NCBI RefSeq assembly: GCF_024137025.1
Contig: NZ_JAMYJR010000062.1
Coordinates: forward strand, 1-52,586
Direction: 5' to 3'
Source of the DNA: Paractinoplanes aksuensis
GTDB lineage: Bacteria > Actinomycetota > Actinomycetes > Mycobacteriales > Micromonosporaceae
DNA length: 52,586 bases
Shown here: one piece after another, positions 24,895-35,189 of the stretch
How positions within the stretch are numbered: the stretch's first letter is position 1
Layout of the letters: each line of letters starts with the position of its first letter
The notes under the pieces: generated by a model
Databases searched by the model: none
Told to the model about the DNA's origin: nothing
Seen by the model: only the letters and a program-made list of their open reading frames with translations
Made by a program: the position numbers and the translations under genes

Positions 24895-25344
24895 ATGCGA
24901 CCTTTCGCTTTCGTTCCTTGGACCTGGCGTGACCCGGTGAGCCCGGGCCGCGGGGCCGGCGCCCGTGACGTCGGTGACCCCACCCTCGATGCCGACCGCC
25001 TCGACAGTGCCCGTGCGGACGAGCAGGCCAGCGCCGACCTGGCCGGCTACGACGTCGAGGCCACCGACGGCGGTATCGGCAAGATCGACGAGGCCACGTA
25101 CGACGTGGGTTCCTCCTATCTGGTGGTCGACACCGGACCGTGGATCTTCGGCCGCAAGGTGCTGCTGCCCGCCGGCACGGTCGACCGCATCGACCACGAC
25201 GCCCGCGCGGTCTACGTCGACCGGACCAAGGACCAGATCAAGGACTCTCCTGAGTACGACAAGGGCACCTTCGACACGCCGGAGTATCGCGAGCAGGTCG
25301 GTGACTACTACGCCGCCAGCTACCGCGACGCGCCTTCGACCTGA
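24895..25344 (+). CDS. PRC-barrel domain protein
   Basis: 149 residues. The PRC barrel is at about 40-105 (LAGYDVEATDGGIGKIDEAT, SYLVVDTGPWIFGRKVLLPA, VDRIDHDARAVYVDRTKDQI), then a tyrosine-rich tail (SPEYDKGTFDTPEYREQVGD). Small proteins of this type are common stress-induced products in actinobacteria and may bind RNA or other macromolecules; function unproven. ATG at 24895 follows AAGGAG. Confidence 0.85.
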   Translation: MRPFAFVPWTWRDPVSPGRGAGARDVGDPTLDADRLDSARADEQASADLAGYDVEATDGGIGKIDEATYDVGSSYLVVDTGPWIFGRKVLLPAGTVDRIDHDARAVYVDRTKDQIKDSPEYDKGTFDTPEYREQVGDYYAASYRDAPST

Positions 25345-25441
25345 CGGCCGGGGCAGCGCGGGGCCTCATCACCTCACCGTCGATTTATGGGCTCACCGAT
25401 GGCTACGCCAATCGCCGCGGACCTCCTCGCGCGCAGCGGCG

Positions 25442-26782
25442 TCAGGCGGTCCACCGTCCGGCCAGTGCTTCACGTACGGTCCGGGCCTGGTCGTCGAGCC
25501 GGTCACGCTCGGCCGGGTCGAGGTCCGGCCGGGTGGCGACGCCGGCCAGCCGGTCGAGCTGCCGGCCGACGGCCGCCCGGCGCGCCGGATCGGTGGTGGT
25601 CCAGGCGATCTCGCGCAGCATGGCCAGCAACCGGGACAGTACGGCCGGCTCGGCGGCGCCGTAGCGGCACGGCTGCGCGACCGCCAGTTCCAGCAACTCG
25701 TCGAAGTCCGGTCGGCTTAACACCACCCGGACCTGCCCCTCGTCGTCCCGCAGCAGTCGGGGCCCCAAGTCCTTGACCCCCAGCTCGCACATCACCGCTG
25801 CGACGTGGCCCAACCCGTGGACCGCGGTCGTCGGGTCGTTGACGCCGGGCGACAGGGCTTTGACGACGACGTCGACCAGCTGACGTACTCCGAAGGCGAC
25901 GTCCTGCGTGGCGGTCCGCTCGAAACCGGTGCGTACCGCCGTGCCGAGGCAGGTCGTCAGAGTGATCCTCTGCTCCTCGCTCACGTTCTGACCGTCGTCG
26001 CGCCACGCGGAGGCGATCGGTGTCCCGGCGACGAGCGAGTCGCCGGGCCTGCGGTCGATCACCACCACCGTGCCGGTCCGGGCCGCGGCGGCCAGCACGC
26101 CGGGTTCGTCGATCGAGGTCAGGAACCCGGAACTGGTGGCACACAGCAGCGCAGCGTTCGGCGGTGCGGCCGGGGCCGCCGGGTCGCCGTCGTTGCCGGG
26201 CAGCACGCGTCGGATGGTTCCGTTCGTCTCGGCATGGACTTGACGCAGCATCCATTCCACCCGTAGCTGGCGCGACAGGTGAGCCAGGAACCCGACCAGG
26301 ATCAGCACGCTGGCCAGCGTCAGCGCGAAGGCCACCGTGACCGAGATCTGCGGCACGAAGGCCGTCTGCTCGGACAAGGAGGCGCGGACGGTCCGCAGCA
26401 CGGTCAGTGCGTAGGTGAACGTCGCGAGCAACAGGCCGAGACACAGGTGCACGACGGGGTCGCGGGTGAAAGTGCGCAGCAGCCGGGGCGAGTACTGGCT
26501 GCTGGCCAGCTGCAACGTCACCACGGTCAGGGAGAACGTCAGGGAGGTGACCGTGATCAGGGAACCGGCGGCCGCGGAGAGCACGGTGCGGGCCGCCTCG
26601 GGGCCGCCGCTGAACAGATACGCGGTCAGTGCATCCGGCAGGTCGTCGTCGATGCGGGCATCCACGCGGGGCAGGACGACACCCAGGCCCACCGCGAGGA
26701 CGACACACAATGTGGGCACAGGCCACAGCTGTGTGCGCCACACCTCGGCGGCAACATTCCACCCCTGACGAATCGACGGCAT
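25442..26782 (-). CDS. DUF2254 integral membrane protein
   Basis: 446 residues. Four membrane helices lie in the first 170 residues (LWPVPTLCVVLAVGLGVVLP, LITVTSLTFSLTVVTLQL, LCLGLLLATFTYALTVL, VTVAFALTLASVLILVGFLA), then a long cytosolic part with DDGQNVSEEQRITL and SPGVNDPTTAVHGLGHVAAV, signature stretches of DUF2254. Function unknown. It follows the RCK channel gene by 39 bp on the same strand, so it is probably in its operon. Confidence 0.9.
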   Translation of the reverse strand: MPSIRQGWNVAAEVWRTQLWPVPTLCVVLAVGLGVVLPRVDARIDDDLPDALTAYLFSGGPEAARTVLSAAAGSLITVTSLTFSLTVVTLQLASSQYSPRLLRTFTRDPVVHLCLGLLLATFTYALTVLRTVRASLSEQTAFVPQISVTVAFALTLASVLILVGFLAHLSRQLRVEWMLRQVHAETNGTIRRVLPGNDGDPAAPAAPPNAALLCATSSGFLTSIDEPGVLAAAARTGTVVVIDRRPGDSLVAGTPIASAWRDDGQNVSEEQRITLTTCLGTAVRTGFERTATQDVAFGVRQLVDVVVKALSPGVNDPTTAVHGLGHVAAVMCELGVKDLGPRLLRDDEGQVRVVLSRPDFDELLELAVAQPCRYGAAEPAVLSRLLAMLREIAWTTTDPARRAAVGRQLDRLAGVATRPDLDPAERDRLDDQARTVREALAGRWTA

Positions 26783-26821
26783 GACGATCACCTTGTCACG
26801 GAACCACGACCCTCACCGCCG

Positions 26822-27835
26822 TCAGGAGCGGGTGTTGACCTGGATCAGCCGGTCGCCGACGGCGAACACGCCGATCCGGTCGTAGCGCACCACCTCGCCG
26901 GCGCGCACGGCGGCCAGGACCAGGTCGTCGCTCTCGGAGGGGGTGGTTCCGATCTCGTCGGCCCGGACCGGTCGGTCGATCAGGTGCAGGCCCCGGCCCT
27001 GGATCAGCAGGTCGCCGATCACGTCGCCCGTGGCCGGGCTCTGTGCGGCCAGTCCCAGCAGACGGCCCGCCGCCTCCGAGGAGGTGATCACGGTCGTGGC
27101 CCCGCTCTGCCGCAGCAGCGGCACATTCTCCGACGCGCGGACGGCGACAGCGATGACGGCATCCCGGTTCAGCTTGCGCACGCTCAGAGTGACAAGGGCG
27201 GCCGTGTCGTCGCGGTCCGCCGCGACGATGATGCGCGACGCGCTCTCCACTCCCGCACGGCCCAGGATCAAGGCCCGCGTGGCGTCGCCGATCACCGCGA
27301 CGTGGCCGTCTTCGGCGGCCTCCTCGGCCGTCTGGGGCGCGGTATCGATGACGACAAATTCACCTTGGGCCTCGGTGCCCTCGCGGATCGCCTTGACGGC
27401 GGCGCGTCCCTTGTTGCCGTACCCGATGACCACGGTGTGTTCGCGCAACCGTTTCCTCCAACGTCTCAGCTGCCACTGCCGGCGTGTGCGGGCCGTCAGT
27501 ACCTCGAATGTCGTGCCGACCAGCAGCACCAGAAAGAACACCCGCAGTGGCATGATCACCGCCACGTTCACCGCCCGCGCGGTGACCGAGACCGGCACGA
27601 TGTCGCCGTACCCCGTCGTGGACAGGCTTACCGTCGCGTAGTACAGCGCGTCGAGCACCGAGACGTGCCCGTCCTGGTTATCGGTGTAACCCCCGCGGTC
27701 CAGCAGTACGGTGCCGCTCATGACCACGACGGCAGCCACCGCCAGCCCGAGTCGTATGCCCATGATTCGTACGGGGCTGGGCCGGCTCGAGGGGAGCAGG
27801 GTTCCCCTGAGGTAGCGGTCGGACCCGGTGCTCAC
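26822..27835 (-). CDS. K+ channel with RCK/TrkA-N regulatory domain
   Basis: 337 residues. Two membrane helices flank the pore with selectivity filter TTGYGD (73-78). A cytosolic RCK domain follows, with the nucleotide-binding GYGNKGRAA motif near residue 138 and FVVIDTAP, then a C-terminal TrkA-C-like part (IGVFAVGDRLIQV). It is a ligand-gated K+ channel of the MthK/Kch type. GTG start at 27835. A tandem box lies 72 bp upstream, so the channel and DUF2254 gene are probably one regulated unit. Confidence 0.92.
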   Translation of the reverse strand: MSTGSDRYLRGTLLPSSRPSPVRIMGIRLGLAVAAVVVMSGTVLLDRGGYTDNQDGHVSVLDALYYATVSLSTTGYGDIVPVSVTARAVNVAVIMPLRVFFLVLLVGTTFEVLTARTRRQWQLRRWRKRLREHTVVIGYGNKGRAAVKAIREGTEAQGEFVVIDTAPQTAEEAAEDGHVAVIGDATRALILGRAGVESASRIIVAADRDDTAALVTLSVRKLNRDAVIAVAVRASENVPLLRQSGATTVITSSEAAGRLLGLAAQSPATGDVIGDLLIQGRGLHLIDRPVRADEIGTTPSESDDLVLAAVRAGEVVRYDRIGVFAVGDRLIQVNTRS

Positions 27836-27906
27836 CGGGGCACCCTATCTGCTGCCAGCGACGAATGCCGGTGCCGCATGCCGGAAGCTCTGCCGGTAAT
27901 TCGACG

Positions 27907-27928
27907 TCCGATATGACGATCTTATGAC
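27907..27928 (-). promoter_or_regulatory. Tandem 11-bp direct-repeat box
   Basis: Minus strand GTCATAAGATC then GTCATATC, 72 bp before the RCK channel start. Confidence 0.8.
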
Positions 27929-28219
27929 TGTTACCAGTCGTTCGCGCCAACTTACCTGAAGAACAGTGTCAAGAATGCCCGCTTATATCGCCTTTATGCG
28001 GGCGGAAACCTCTGTTCGATGACTGGCTCGTGTTGTGTGGCGTGATGTCATGGAGCTGACGAGAAACAAGGAGGCGGCTGCGCCCGCAGCCCCAGGTTCG
28101 CACCGGTCAGCCGAAGTCTGAACAGTGCCGCCATGGGGGCGCGGCGCCCGCTCGGTGGCCTGGCCGGCAGTGCTCCGGCCGCCGCCGTAGTCATCGAATC
28201 CCCCGAGGGTGGACCAGAC

Positions 28220-29170
28220 ATGTGGAAGAAAGCTATCGCTGCGATGACCGCTGCCCTGCTTCTGGGCGGCGCCGCCGGATGCAGTGGTGAGACGGGCGAC
28301 GACTTCGCAGGAACGACCGAGGGCGAGCACGTCGCCCGTTTCGTCCAGCAGCCCTGGGCGGACCTGGTGGTCGAGACCCGCATCGCCATGCAGATCCTCG
28401 ATCGGCTCGGTTACCGGACGAGCACGCAGGAGGTGTCGGTGCCGCTGGCGGCCGAGGCCCTCTCGACTGGACAGGCGGACGCTTACCTGGGCAACTGGTG
28501 GCCCAGCCAGAAGGAGACCTTCCAGCCGATCCTCGACGACGGCCGGGCCGAGGTGACCGGGACCATCCTGACCGGTACGGAGTACGCGCCGGCCGTGCCG
28601 GGGTACGTGACCGAGCAGTTGGGCATCAAGTCTCTGGCCGACCTCGACGCCCACGGCGACAAGTTCGGCCGGGAAATCCTCGGCATCGAGCCCGGCGCCC
28701 CCGGCAACGCGACGATCCAGCACGCCATCAAGGACGACGCGTACGGCCTGGGTGACTGGAAGCTCACTCCCTCCAGCACCGAGGCCATGCTCGCGGAGGT
28801 CGACCGGCGAGCCGCCAAGAAGCAGCCGGTGGCCTTCCTGGGCTGGAGTCCCCATTGGATGACGATCGAGTGGAAGCTCACCTTCCTCGACGATCCAGAC
28901 AACGTCTGGCCCGGCGCCGGCCAGATCAGGGTGCTGACCCGCGCCGGTCTGGCCGGCGACGACGCCAACCTCAAGACCTTCCTCTCCCAGATCACCGTCG
29001 ACACCGCGACGGCCTCGCGCTGGATCGATCAGGTCGACAAGGACAAGCAGAAGCCGGAGGAGATCGCGTCGGCCTGGATCGCCGACAATCCCGACACCGT
29101 ACGGGCCTGGCTGAACGGCGTGAAGACCACCTCCGGTGACCCGGCGGCGGACGCGGTCCTCCAGTCATGA
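28220..29170 (+). CDS. proX: Glycine-betaine-type ABC transporter substrate-binding lipoprotein
   Basis: 316 residues. Lipoprotein signal MWKKAIAAMTAALLLGG followed by AAGC. The mature protein is an OpuAC domain: FVQQPWADLVVETRIAMQIL, AYLGNWWPSQKETFQPIL, FLGWSPHWMTIEWKLTFLDD, with the tryptophan-rich segments that box quaternary amines in this family. ATG at 28220 has GAGGGTGG upstream. First of three coupled genes (binding protein, ATPase, permease). A box-like sequence at 28047-28068 has only one good half-site. Compatible solute uptake fits the osmotic theme of the region. Confidence 0.88.
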   Translation: MWKKAIAAMTAALLLGGAAGCSGETGDDFAGTTEGEHVARFVQQPWADLVVETRIAMQILDRLGYRTSTQEVSVPLAAEALSTGQADAYLGNWWPSQKETFQPILDDGRAEVTGTILTGTEYAPAVPGYVTEQLGIKSLADLDAHGDKFGREILGIEPGAPGNATIQHAIKDDAYGLGDWKLTPSSTEAMLAEVDRRAAKKQPVAFLGWSPHWMTIEWKLTFLDDPDNVWPGAGQIRVLTRAGLAGDDANLKTFLSQITVDTATASRWIDQVDKDKQKPEEIASAWIADNPDTVRAWLNGVKTTSGDPAADAVLQS

Positions 29171-29992
29171 TCGAGGTCTCCCAGCTCACCAAGGTGTACG
29201 GGTTACGCGACGCCGAGGCGGCCGGGCTCGTGGAACGGAACCGGGCCGACGCCGAGGCCCGGCGGGCTGCTGTCCGGTCGGCGGGCGGTTTCCTCGGTGC
29301 CGACGACGTGAGCTTCGAGGTGAGGCGGGGTGAGGTCTTCGTGGTCATGGGGCTGTCCGGATCCGGCAAGTCCACCGTGCTGCGGATGCTGAACCGGCTC
29401 ATCGAGCCGACCGCCGGACGAATCAGCGTCGGTGGCCAGGCGATCAGGGACATGGACGCGAGCGCCCTGCGAGAGCTGCGTAACCGTACGGTCGGCATGG
29501 TCTTCCAGCACTTCGGTCTCTTCGAGCACCGCAGTGTCCGGGAGAACGCCGCTTACGGGCTGCGCGTACGCAAGGCCGCCAAGGCGGAGCAACTGTCCCG
29601 GGCCGACGCCGCGCTGGCCCAGGTGGGACTGCAGGATCGCGGTGACGCGCGCCCGTCGGAGCTCTCCGGCGGCCAGCGTCAGCGCGTGGGCCTGGCCCGG
29701 GCCCTGGCTACCGAGTCCGAGGTGCTGCTGATGGACGAGCCGTTCTCAGCTCTGGATCCGCTGATCCGCCGGGAGATGCAGGAGTTGCTGCTGTCCCTGC
29801 AGGCGGAACAGCGCCGGACGATCGTTTTCGTTACGCACGATCTGGTCGAAGCCCTGCGGCTGGGGACCCGCATTATGATCATGCGGGACGGCCGGGTCGT
29901 ACAAAGCGGCACCGGCGAGGAGATCCTGTCCCACCCAGCCGACGACTACGTGGCGGCGTTCGTCGCCGACCTGCGCGCGGACGGGACCGGAC

Positions 29993-30003
<11 letters not shown>
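29167..30003 (+). CDS. proV: Glycine-betaine-type ABC transporter ATP-binding protein
   Basis: 278 residues, ProV/OpuAA type. An N-terminal extension with VERNRADAEARR is typical of this subfamily, then Walker A GLSGSGKSTVLR, Q-loop FQHFGLFEHRSV, signature LSGGQRQRVGLARAL, Walker B LLMDEPFSALDP and switch VTHDLVEAL. No CBS domains at the C-terminus, unlike OpuAA, so any ionic-strength gating by them is absent. The start ATG overlaps the previous stop by 4 bp. Confidence 0.93.
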
Positions 30004-30823
<820 letters not shown>

Positions 30824-30835
30824 CCGAAACCGGTG

Positions 30836-30869
30836 ACGCGCTATCCGGCCATGCGGCCGGGTAGCGCGT
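30836..30869 (+). terminator. Hairpin after the betaine transporter operon
   Basis: Stem ACGCGCTA-CCGGCC / GGCCGG-TAGCGCGT with one T-G pair and a 4-base loop, 13 bp after the permease stop. Confidence 0.85.
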
Positions 30870-30940
30870 CCATGATGGCCGACATCGGTGGTGCCTCACA
30901 CAACCTCGCGCGCGTCCGACCTGAGCGTCGCGGCGGCTGG

Positions 30941-32722
30941 TCAGACGATCTCGCCCGGCGGGTCCAGCGAACCGTCCGAGGGGTCCGCGGTGGTCGTCGG
31001 CTCGGCATCGGCGTCACTCGGGTCGATGGTCGGCTCGGGTGTCGGCTGCGTCGGGTCCGGTGTCTGCTCGGTCGGTTCGCTGTGCTTCGGCGTCGGCGTC
31101 GGCGTCGGCTCGCCGCTGGTTTCGCGCGGGGGCTCGCCGGTGGGAGCCGACGGCGGCGCTGTGCCGGACGGCCGGCTCGTCGCCGGTGCGGGCGAGGTGG
31201 GTAGCGGCGAGGGCGACGTCGGCCGGACAGGAACGGTGGATGACGTGGCCGGTGCCTTCGTGCGGGGTGAGGAGGTGGCGGCAGCTCGGGTCCTCGACGA
31301 GCGAGCCTCTGTGGCGCGGGGCCGGTCGCGTCCGGCCGTTACCGGCGCCACGGTGTTGTCGTCCGACGAGCGCACCTGGGTGACGGCGCGCGCGCATTCC
31401 GAGCCATTGAGGCTGAATCCGGTGGGTGTGGCGTCCTCGGCGCGGTCGAATGTGCCCATGACGGTGACAGTGGCGGCGGTACCGGGTCGCAAGACGTCGT
31501 CCGCGCTCACGGTCACTCGGTCCGCGCGTTGTTTCCATTCGAGCCCGGAGATCCGTGTGACGTGGTGGCCGTCCGGGACGGTGAAACGAGCAGACCAGCC
31601 GGTCAGCGGTGCCTCACCGGTGTTGGCCATCTGCAACTGGGCGGTGAACGAACCGTCGGCGCGCCGGCTGCTCGAGTAGTTCGCCGTGCACAAGGTCGCC
31701 TGCTCGTCCGAGGTGGCCCCGGCCTGCGCGGCCTCCTCACCCGCCGAGGTGACGAGGTTGGCGCCGAGCGTACCGGCCAGAACGGCGGCCGGAGCGACGG
31801 TCATCGCCACGATCCGCCGGGAGAACCGGCGCGGGGGTCGGGGCCGCGTCGGCGGCACGGCCGGGACTTCGGCTCGAAGGCTCCCCGTCGTCGCCGGCGA
31901 CGAAGCGCCGGCCGGTGCCGCCGCGTGCAGGAGCCGCGCGACCTCGGCCGCGGACGGCCGGTCGGCGGGATCCGCCCGCAGGCACCAGCGATAGAGATCG
32001 TCGACGGCGGCGGGCAACCCGTCCGGCGCCGGCAGGATCGGCTCAGGTGTCCGACGTCGTTGCGCCAGCAGCGCGTCGATCCCGTCAGCGGGCCAGGCCG
32101 GATTCCCGGCCAGACATTCGAACAACAGAAGACCCAGGGCGTACACGTCCCCGGCGGGGACCGCACGCTCACGCCTGAGCTGCTCGGGCGGCAGGTAACG
32201 CGCGGTACCCCACAGCCGTCCGGACGGATCGACGGGTAGCTGCCCGACCGCGACGGCGAGGCCGAAGTCGACGAGCTTGACCCCGTCCGGCGTCAGCATG
32301 ACGTTGCCCGGCTTCACGTCGCGGTGCACGAGGCCGGCCCGATGGGCGGCGGTGAGCGCGTCGGCGACCTGGGCACAGGCGGCCAGCGCCTCGGCCCAGG
32401 GCATCGCTCCGCCGGCCGCCAGGTGATCAGCCACCGTCGTCCCGTCGATGAACTCCATCACGACGAACGGCTGCCGGCGATCACCGTCGGTGGTTTCGCC
32501 GTAGTCGTGCACCCCGGCGAGGCGGGGATGGGAAAGCCGGGCCGCGGCCCGCGCCTCCTCCAGGACGGCCCGTGTCAGATCGGCGTCCCCGGTCAGTCCC
32601 GGTGCCAGTACCTTGACCGCGACCCTACGGTGCAGCACGAGGTCCTGCGCCTGCCACACGGCAGCCATGCCACCGCATCCGACCGCACGCTCGAGGCGAT
32701 AACGCTCTCCCAGGATCCGCAC
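30941..32722 (-). CDS. Ser/Thr protein kinase with extracellular CBM2-like domain
   Basis: 593 residues. Cytosolic kinase domain 1-265 (lysine in VAVKVL, HRDVKPGN at 133-140, DFG at 152-154, LPPEQ at 177-181), one membrane helix at about 303-325, then an extracellular domain at about 345-445 framed by C345 and C443 with W376 and W396 (TGEAPLTGWSARFTVPDGHH), which matches the carbohydrate-binding module 2 pattern. The last 145 residues are a Pro/Thr/Ser-rich tail. The usual sensor region of PknB kinases (PASTA repeats) is replaced by this module, which suggests sensing of a polysaccharide. No partner genes in line. Confidence 0.88.
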   Translation of the reverse strand: MRILGERYRLERAVGCGGMAAVWQAQDLVLHRRVAVKVLAPGLTGDADLTRAVLEEARAAARLSHPRLAGVHDYGETTDGDRRQPFVVMEFIDGTTVADHLAAGGAMPWAEALAACAQVADALTAAHRAGLVHRDVKPGNVMLTPDGVKLVDFGLAVAVGQLPVDPSGRLWGTARYLPPEQLRRERAVPAGDVYALGLLLFECLAGNPAWPADGIDALLAQRRRTPEPILPAPDGLPAAVDDLYRWCLRADPADRPSAAEVARLLHAAAPAGASSPATTGSLRAEVPAVPPTRPRPPRRFSRRIVAMTVAPAAVLAGTLGANLVTSAGEEAAQAGATSDEQATLCTANYSSSRRADGSFTAQLQMANTGEAPLTGWSARFTVPDGHHVTRISGLEWKQRADRVTVSADDVLRPGTAATVTVMGTFDRAEDATPTGFSLNGSECARAVTQVRSSDDNTVAPVTAGRDRPRATEARSSRTRAAATSSPRTKAPATSSTVPVRPTSPSPLPTSPAPATSRPSGTAPPSAPTGEPPRETSGEPTPTPTPKHSEPTEQTPDPTQPTPEPTIDPSDADAEPTTTADPSDGSLDPPGEIV

Positions 32723-32820
32723 CTCGTCACCTCCTCGGTTACTCGACCGCGAGGGCGTTGCCGGACGACCTACCCGTCGGCGGGCCCGGAAAACGGTGGC
32801 GGGCGGTGATCGGCCTGGTT

Positions 32821-32842
32821 GTCAACGAACTGTCATAAGTCT
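32821..32842 (+). promoter_or_regulatory. Tandem 11-bp direct-repeat box
   Basis: GTCAACGAACT then GTCATAAG. It points toward the sensor kinase gene, 257 bp away, or marks a lost promoter. Confidence 0.6.
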
Positions 32843-32886
32843 CGTCGCTGGTGATATTTGCCCGGCGGCGGCGGGCCCGGCGCGAG

Positions 32887-32908
32887 GTCATGAAACCGAC
32901 ACATGTCT
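32887..32908 (+). promoter_or_regulatory. Tandem 11-bp repeat box (second repeat degenerate)
   Basis: GTCATGAAACC then GACACATG in 11-bp register, 66 bp after the box at 32821 and 191 bp before the kinase ATG. Confidence 0.5.
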
Positions 32909-33098
32909 GTGTGAACACTGCGCAACTGAGGTTCTAACGTTATCGCGCACCTCGATCGCGCTCATCGAGCCCCGTCCGCGGTTCCGGGTCGGGCTCGGAG
33001 TCGGCACCTTTACGTTGACGTAGTCCACCCCGGCGTTCTCGCCGGGCGCTGATGACGACGACGGCGACCGGACCGACTACGGCGCAGCGATACAACGG

Positions 33099-34523
33099 AT
33101 GCGTGACAACCTGATGGGAGAGGTCCGTGATTGTGCGGAGCCTTGGCTACGAGCTGCTGCCGTGAGACCGGTCGGCCTGCGGACGCGGGTGAGCGCAGCC
33201 TTCGCCGTCGGAGCATTCGTGTTGTCGGCGGGCGTGACGGTGGTGTCGTACGAGCTCAGTCGCAACACCCTTTTCCGTGAACGGGAACGCACGGCGGTGC
33301 GAGCGACCTACTTCGACGCCACCGTGGTCAACGCCGGCCTACGGGGGGCTGACCCCGAGGTCGGTGATCTGCTGCGCTCGGTCGACGTCGGCGCCGACCG
33401 CTACGCGCTTCTGTACAGGGACGGTCAGTGGTACTCCCGCAGTGCGGAGCCGGCGGCGAGCGCGGCCGTACCGCGAGGCTCGCAGGACATGGCCGCGGCC
33501 GGGCAGGCTGGTGCGCAACGCATCGTCAGAGGCGAGGGCCCGGCCCTGGTGGTGGCGGTGCCGTTGGCCGACGGAGCGGTTTTCTACGAGATCGTGTCAC
33601 TGGCGGAGCTGGAGAACACCCTGCAGGCGCTGGCCCTGGTGTTGACGGCGGTCGCGATCATGGTCGCGGCCGGTGGCGCCGCTGTCGGCTGGTACGTGAC
33701 CCGTCACGCGCTACGACCACTGGCCGCGGTGGCCGACGCCGCTCAGGAGATCGGCGCCGGCGACATGCAGGCCCGGCTCGATCCCCGCACCGAACCCGAT
33801 CTGGTCCGGCTGACCACGTCGTTCAACCACATGGCCGACGAGCTGGACCGCCGGATGCAACGCGACCGCCGCTTCGCCGCCGATGTCAGCCATGAGCTAC
33901 GGTCGCCCCTGCAGACCCTGGCCGCCTCGGTCAGCGTGATCCACCGCCGGCGCGACGGCCTCGACGAGCGCACCGCGGCCGCAGTCGACATGATTGCCGC
34001 CGAGGTCGCTCGCTTCCAGGTTCTCGTCAACGACCTTCTTGAGCTCGCCCGTAGTGACCAGCCGGCGCAACGCGAAACGATCGAGATTGCCGCACTCGCT
34101 GAGCGGGCCGCGCGGTCCTGTGCGGTGGTCGGCTGCATAGTCGAGATCGTCCCCGGCACTCCGCCTTCGTGGTACGTGGACCCGCGCCGGGTGGAGCAGT
34201 TGTTGTGCAACCTGGTGGAGAATGCGATCCGCTACGGCGGTGGTCCGGTCGCGATCCGCGGTGGTCGTCTTGGCAACAGCGACGACTGCTATCTCGAGGT
34301 CGACGACGCCGGCCCCGGCGTGCCCGAGGAGTTCCGCAGCTCGATCTTCGATCGTTTCGTGCGCGGGCCGGCCGCGCACTCCCGTGGTGACGGCGACGGA
34401 ACAGGACTGGGGCTGGCGATCGTCGCTCAGCATGCCTCCGCCCACGGCGGCCAGGTCACGATCGGTGCTCGGCCCGGAGGTGGCGCACGGTTCCGCGTCG
34501 AACTCGAAGGGTGTCTGCGATGA
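33099..34523 (+). CDS. Sensor histidine kinase (MtrB-like), orphan
   Basis: Up to 474 residues. Two membrane helices (AAFAVGAFVLSAGVTVVSYE and ALALVLTAVAIMVAAGGAAV) flank an extracellular sensor of about 130 residues. A HAMP segment follows (RHALRPLAAVADAAQEIGAG), then the phosphoacceptor helix ADVSHELRSPLQTL, N-box NLVENAIRYGG, G1 VDDAGPGVPEE and G2 GDGTGLGLAI. This order resembles MtrB. No response regulator is adjacent, and it overlaps by 4 bp a GerMN lipoprotein gene, echoing the mtrB-lpqB order. The start is uncertain: ATG 33099 or GTG 33162. Confidence 0.88.
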   Translation: MRDNLMGEVRDCAEPWLRAAAVRPVGLRTRVSAAFAVGAFVLSAGVTVVSYELSRNTLFRERERTAVRATYFDATVVNAGLRGADPEVGDLLRSVDVGADRYALLYRDGQWYSRSAEPAASAAVPRGSQDMAAAGQAGAQRIVRGEGPALVVAVPLADGAVFYEIVSLAELENTLQALALVLTAVAIMVAAGGAAVGWYVTRHALRPLAAVADAAQEIGAGDMQARLDPRTEPDLVRLTTSFNHMADELDRRMQRDRRFAADVSHELRSPLQTLAASVSVIHRRRDGLDERTAAAVDMIAAEVARFQVLVNDLLELARSDQPAQRETIEIAALAERAARSCAVVGCIVEIVPGTPPSWYVDPRRVEQLLCNLVENAIRYGGGPVAIRGGRLGNSDDCYLEVDDAGPGVPEEFRSSIFDRFVRGPAAHSRGDGDGTGLGLAIVAQHASAHGGQVTIGARPGGGARFRVELEGCLR

Positions 34524-35089
34524 GGATCCGGGTGCTGGCGCTGACCGCGTTGTTTGTCATCGGATCGTCTGCCGCGTGCGGCGTGCCGGCCCAGGACGAG
34601 CCGCATGCCGTGGAACTGCCGCGCAACCCTTTGGCGCAGCCCACGGCCGACCAGGCGCCCGAGGCCGCTCAGGGCGGATTCGGTGAGGTCGTGTGCATGG
34701 TCCGGGACGGCCGGCTGATCCAGTCAGTGCGCCGGGTGGCCACGTTCCCGAGCGTGCAACAGCAACTTGACGAACTCGTCACGGGCCCGACCCGCGCCGA
34801 GCAGAACCAAGGCCTGACCACCGCCTTGTCGGGGCTGGATCTGGCCGCAAGGGATCGTTCCGGATCGACCGTCACCGTAGAGGTCACAGAGCCTGATGAA
34901 GGCAGCGCCCGAAGCGACGAAGTGCTGGCCTACGGGCAGATAGTGTGCACTCTGACCGCCCGGGTTGACGTCCTGCGCGTCGCCTTCACCCGCGACGGAA
35001 GGCGACTGCAGGTACCCCGCGCCGATGGCACCCTGGCCGTGGACCCGCTGAGGGCTTCCGACTACGCCGATCTCATCGGGCCCGCCTGA
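34520..35089 (+). CDS. GerMN-domain lipoprotein (LpqB-like, short)
   Basis: 189 residues with a lipoprotein signal (VLALTALFVIGSSAACG) and a GerMN-type domain (QQQLDELVTGPTRAEQNQGL, TALSGLDLAARDRSGSTVTV). In the MtrAB-LpqB system a larger GerMN lipoprotein binds the sensor part of MtrB; this one lacks the C-terminal beta-propeller of LpqB. Its ATG overlaps the kinase stop (ATGA), so the two are coupled and the lipoprotein probably modulates the kinase outside the membrane. Confidence 0.8.
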   Translation: MRIRVLALTALFVIGSSAACGVPAQDEPHAVELPRNPLAQPTADQAPEAAQGGFGEVVCMVRDGRLIQSVRRVATFPSVQQQLDELVTGPTRAEQNQGLTTALSGLDLAARDRSGSTVTVEVTEPDEGSARSDEVLAYGQIVCTLTARVDVLRVAFTRDGRRLQVPRADGTLAVDPLRASDYADLIGPA

Positions 35090-35189
35090 CTGTGTCCGGC
35101 CGGTTGACAACTGAGAGCGGGTGCTCAGGGCGAGTGTGACGGATCGGCTGGAGAGGATGCGCAGCGCCGGCTGGGTTCGGCCCGGGGAA

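Noticed and set aside
28047..28068. Possible tandem box before the betaine transporter genes
   Set aside because: Only the first half-site (GTCATGGAGCT) is good; the second is GACGAGAA, and the distance to the start is 152 bp.
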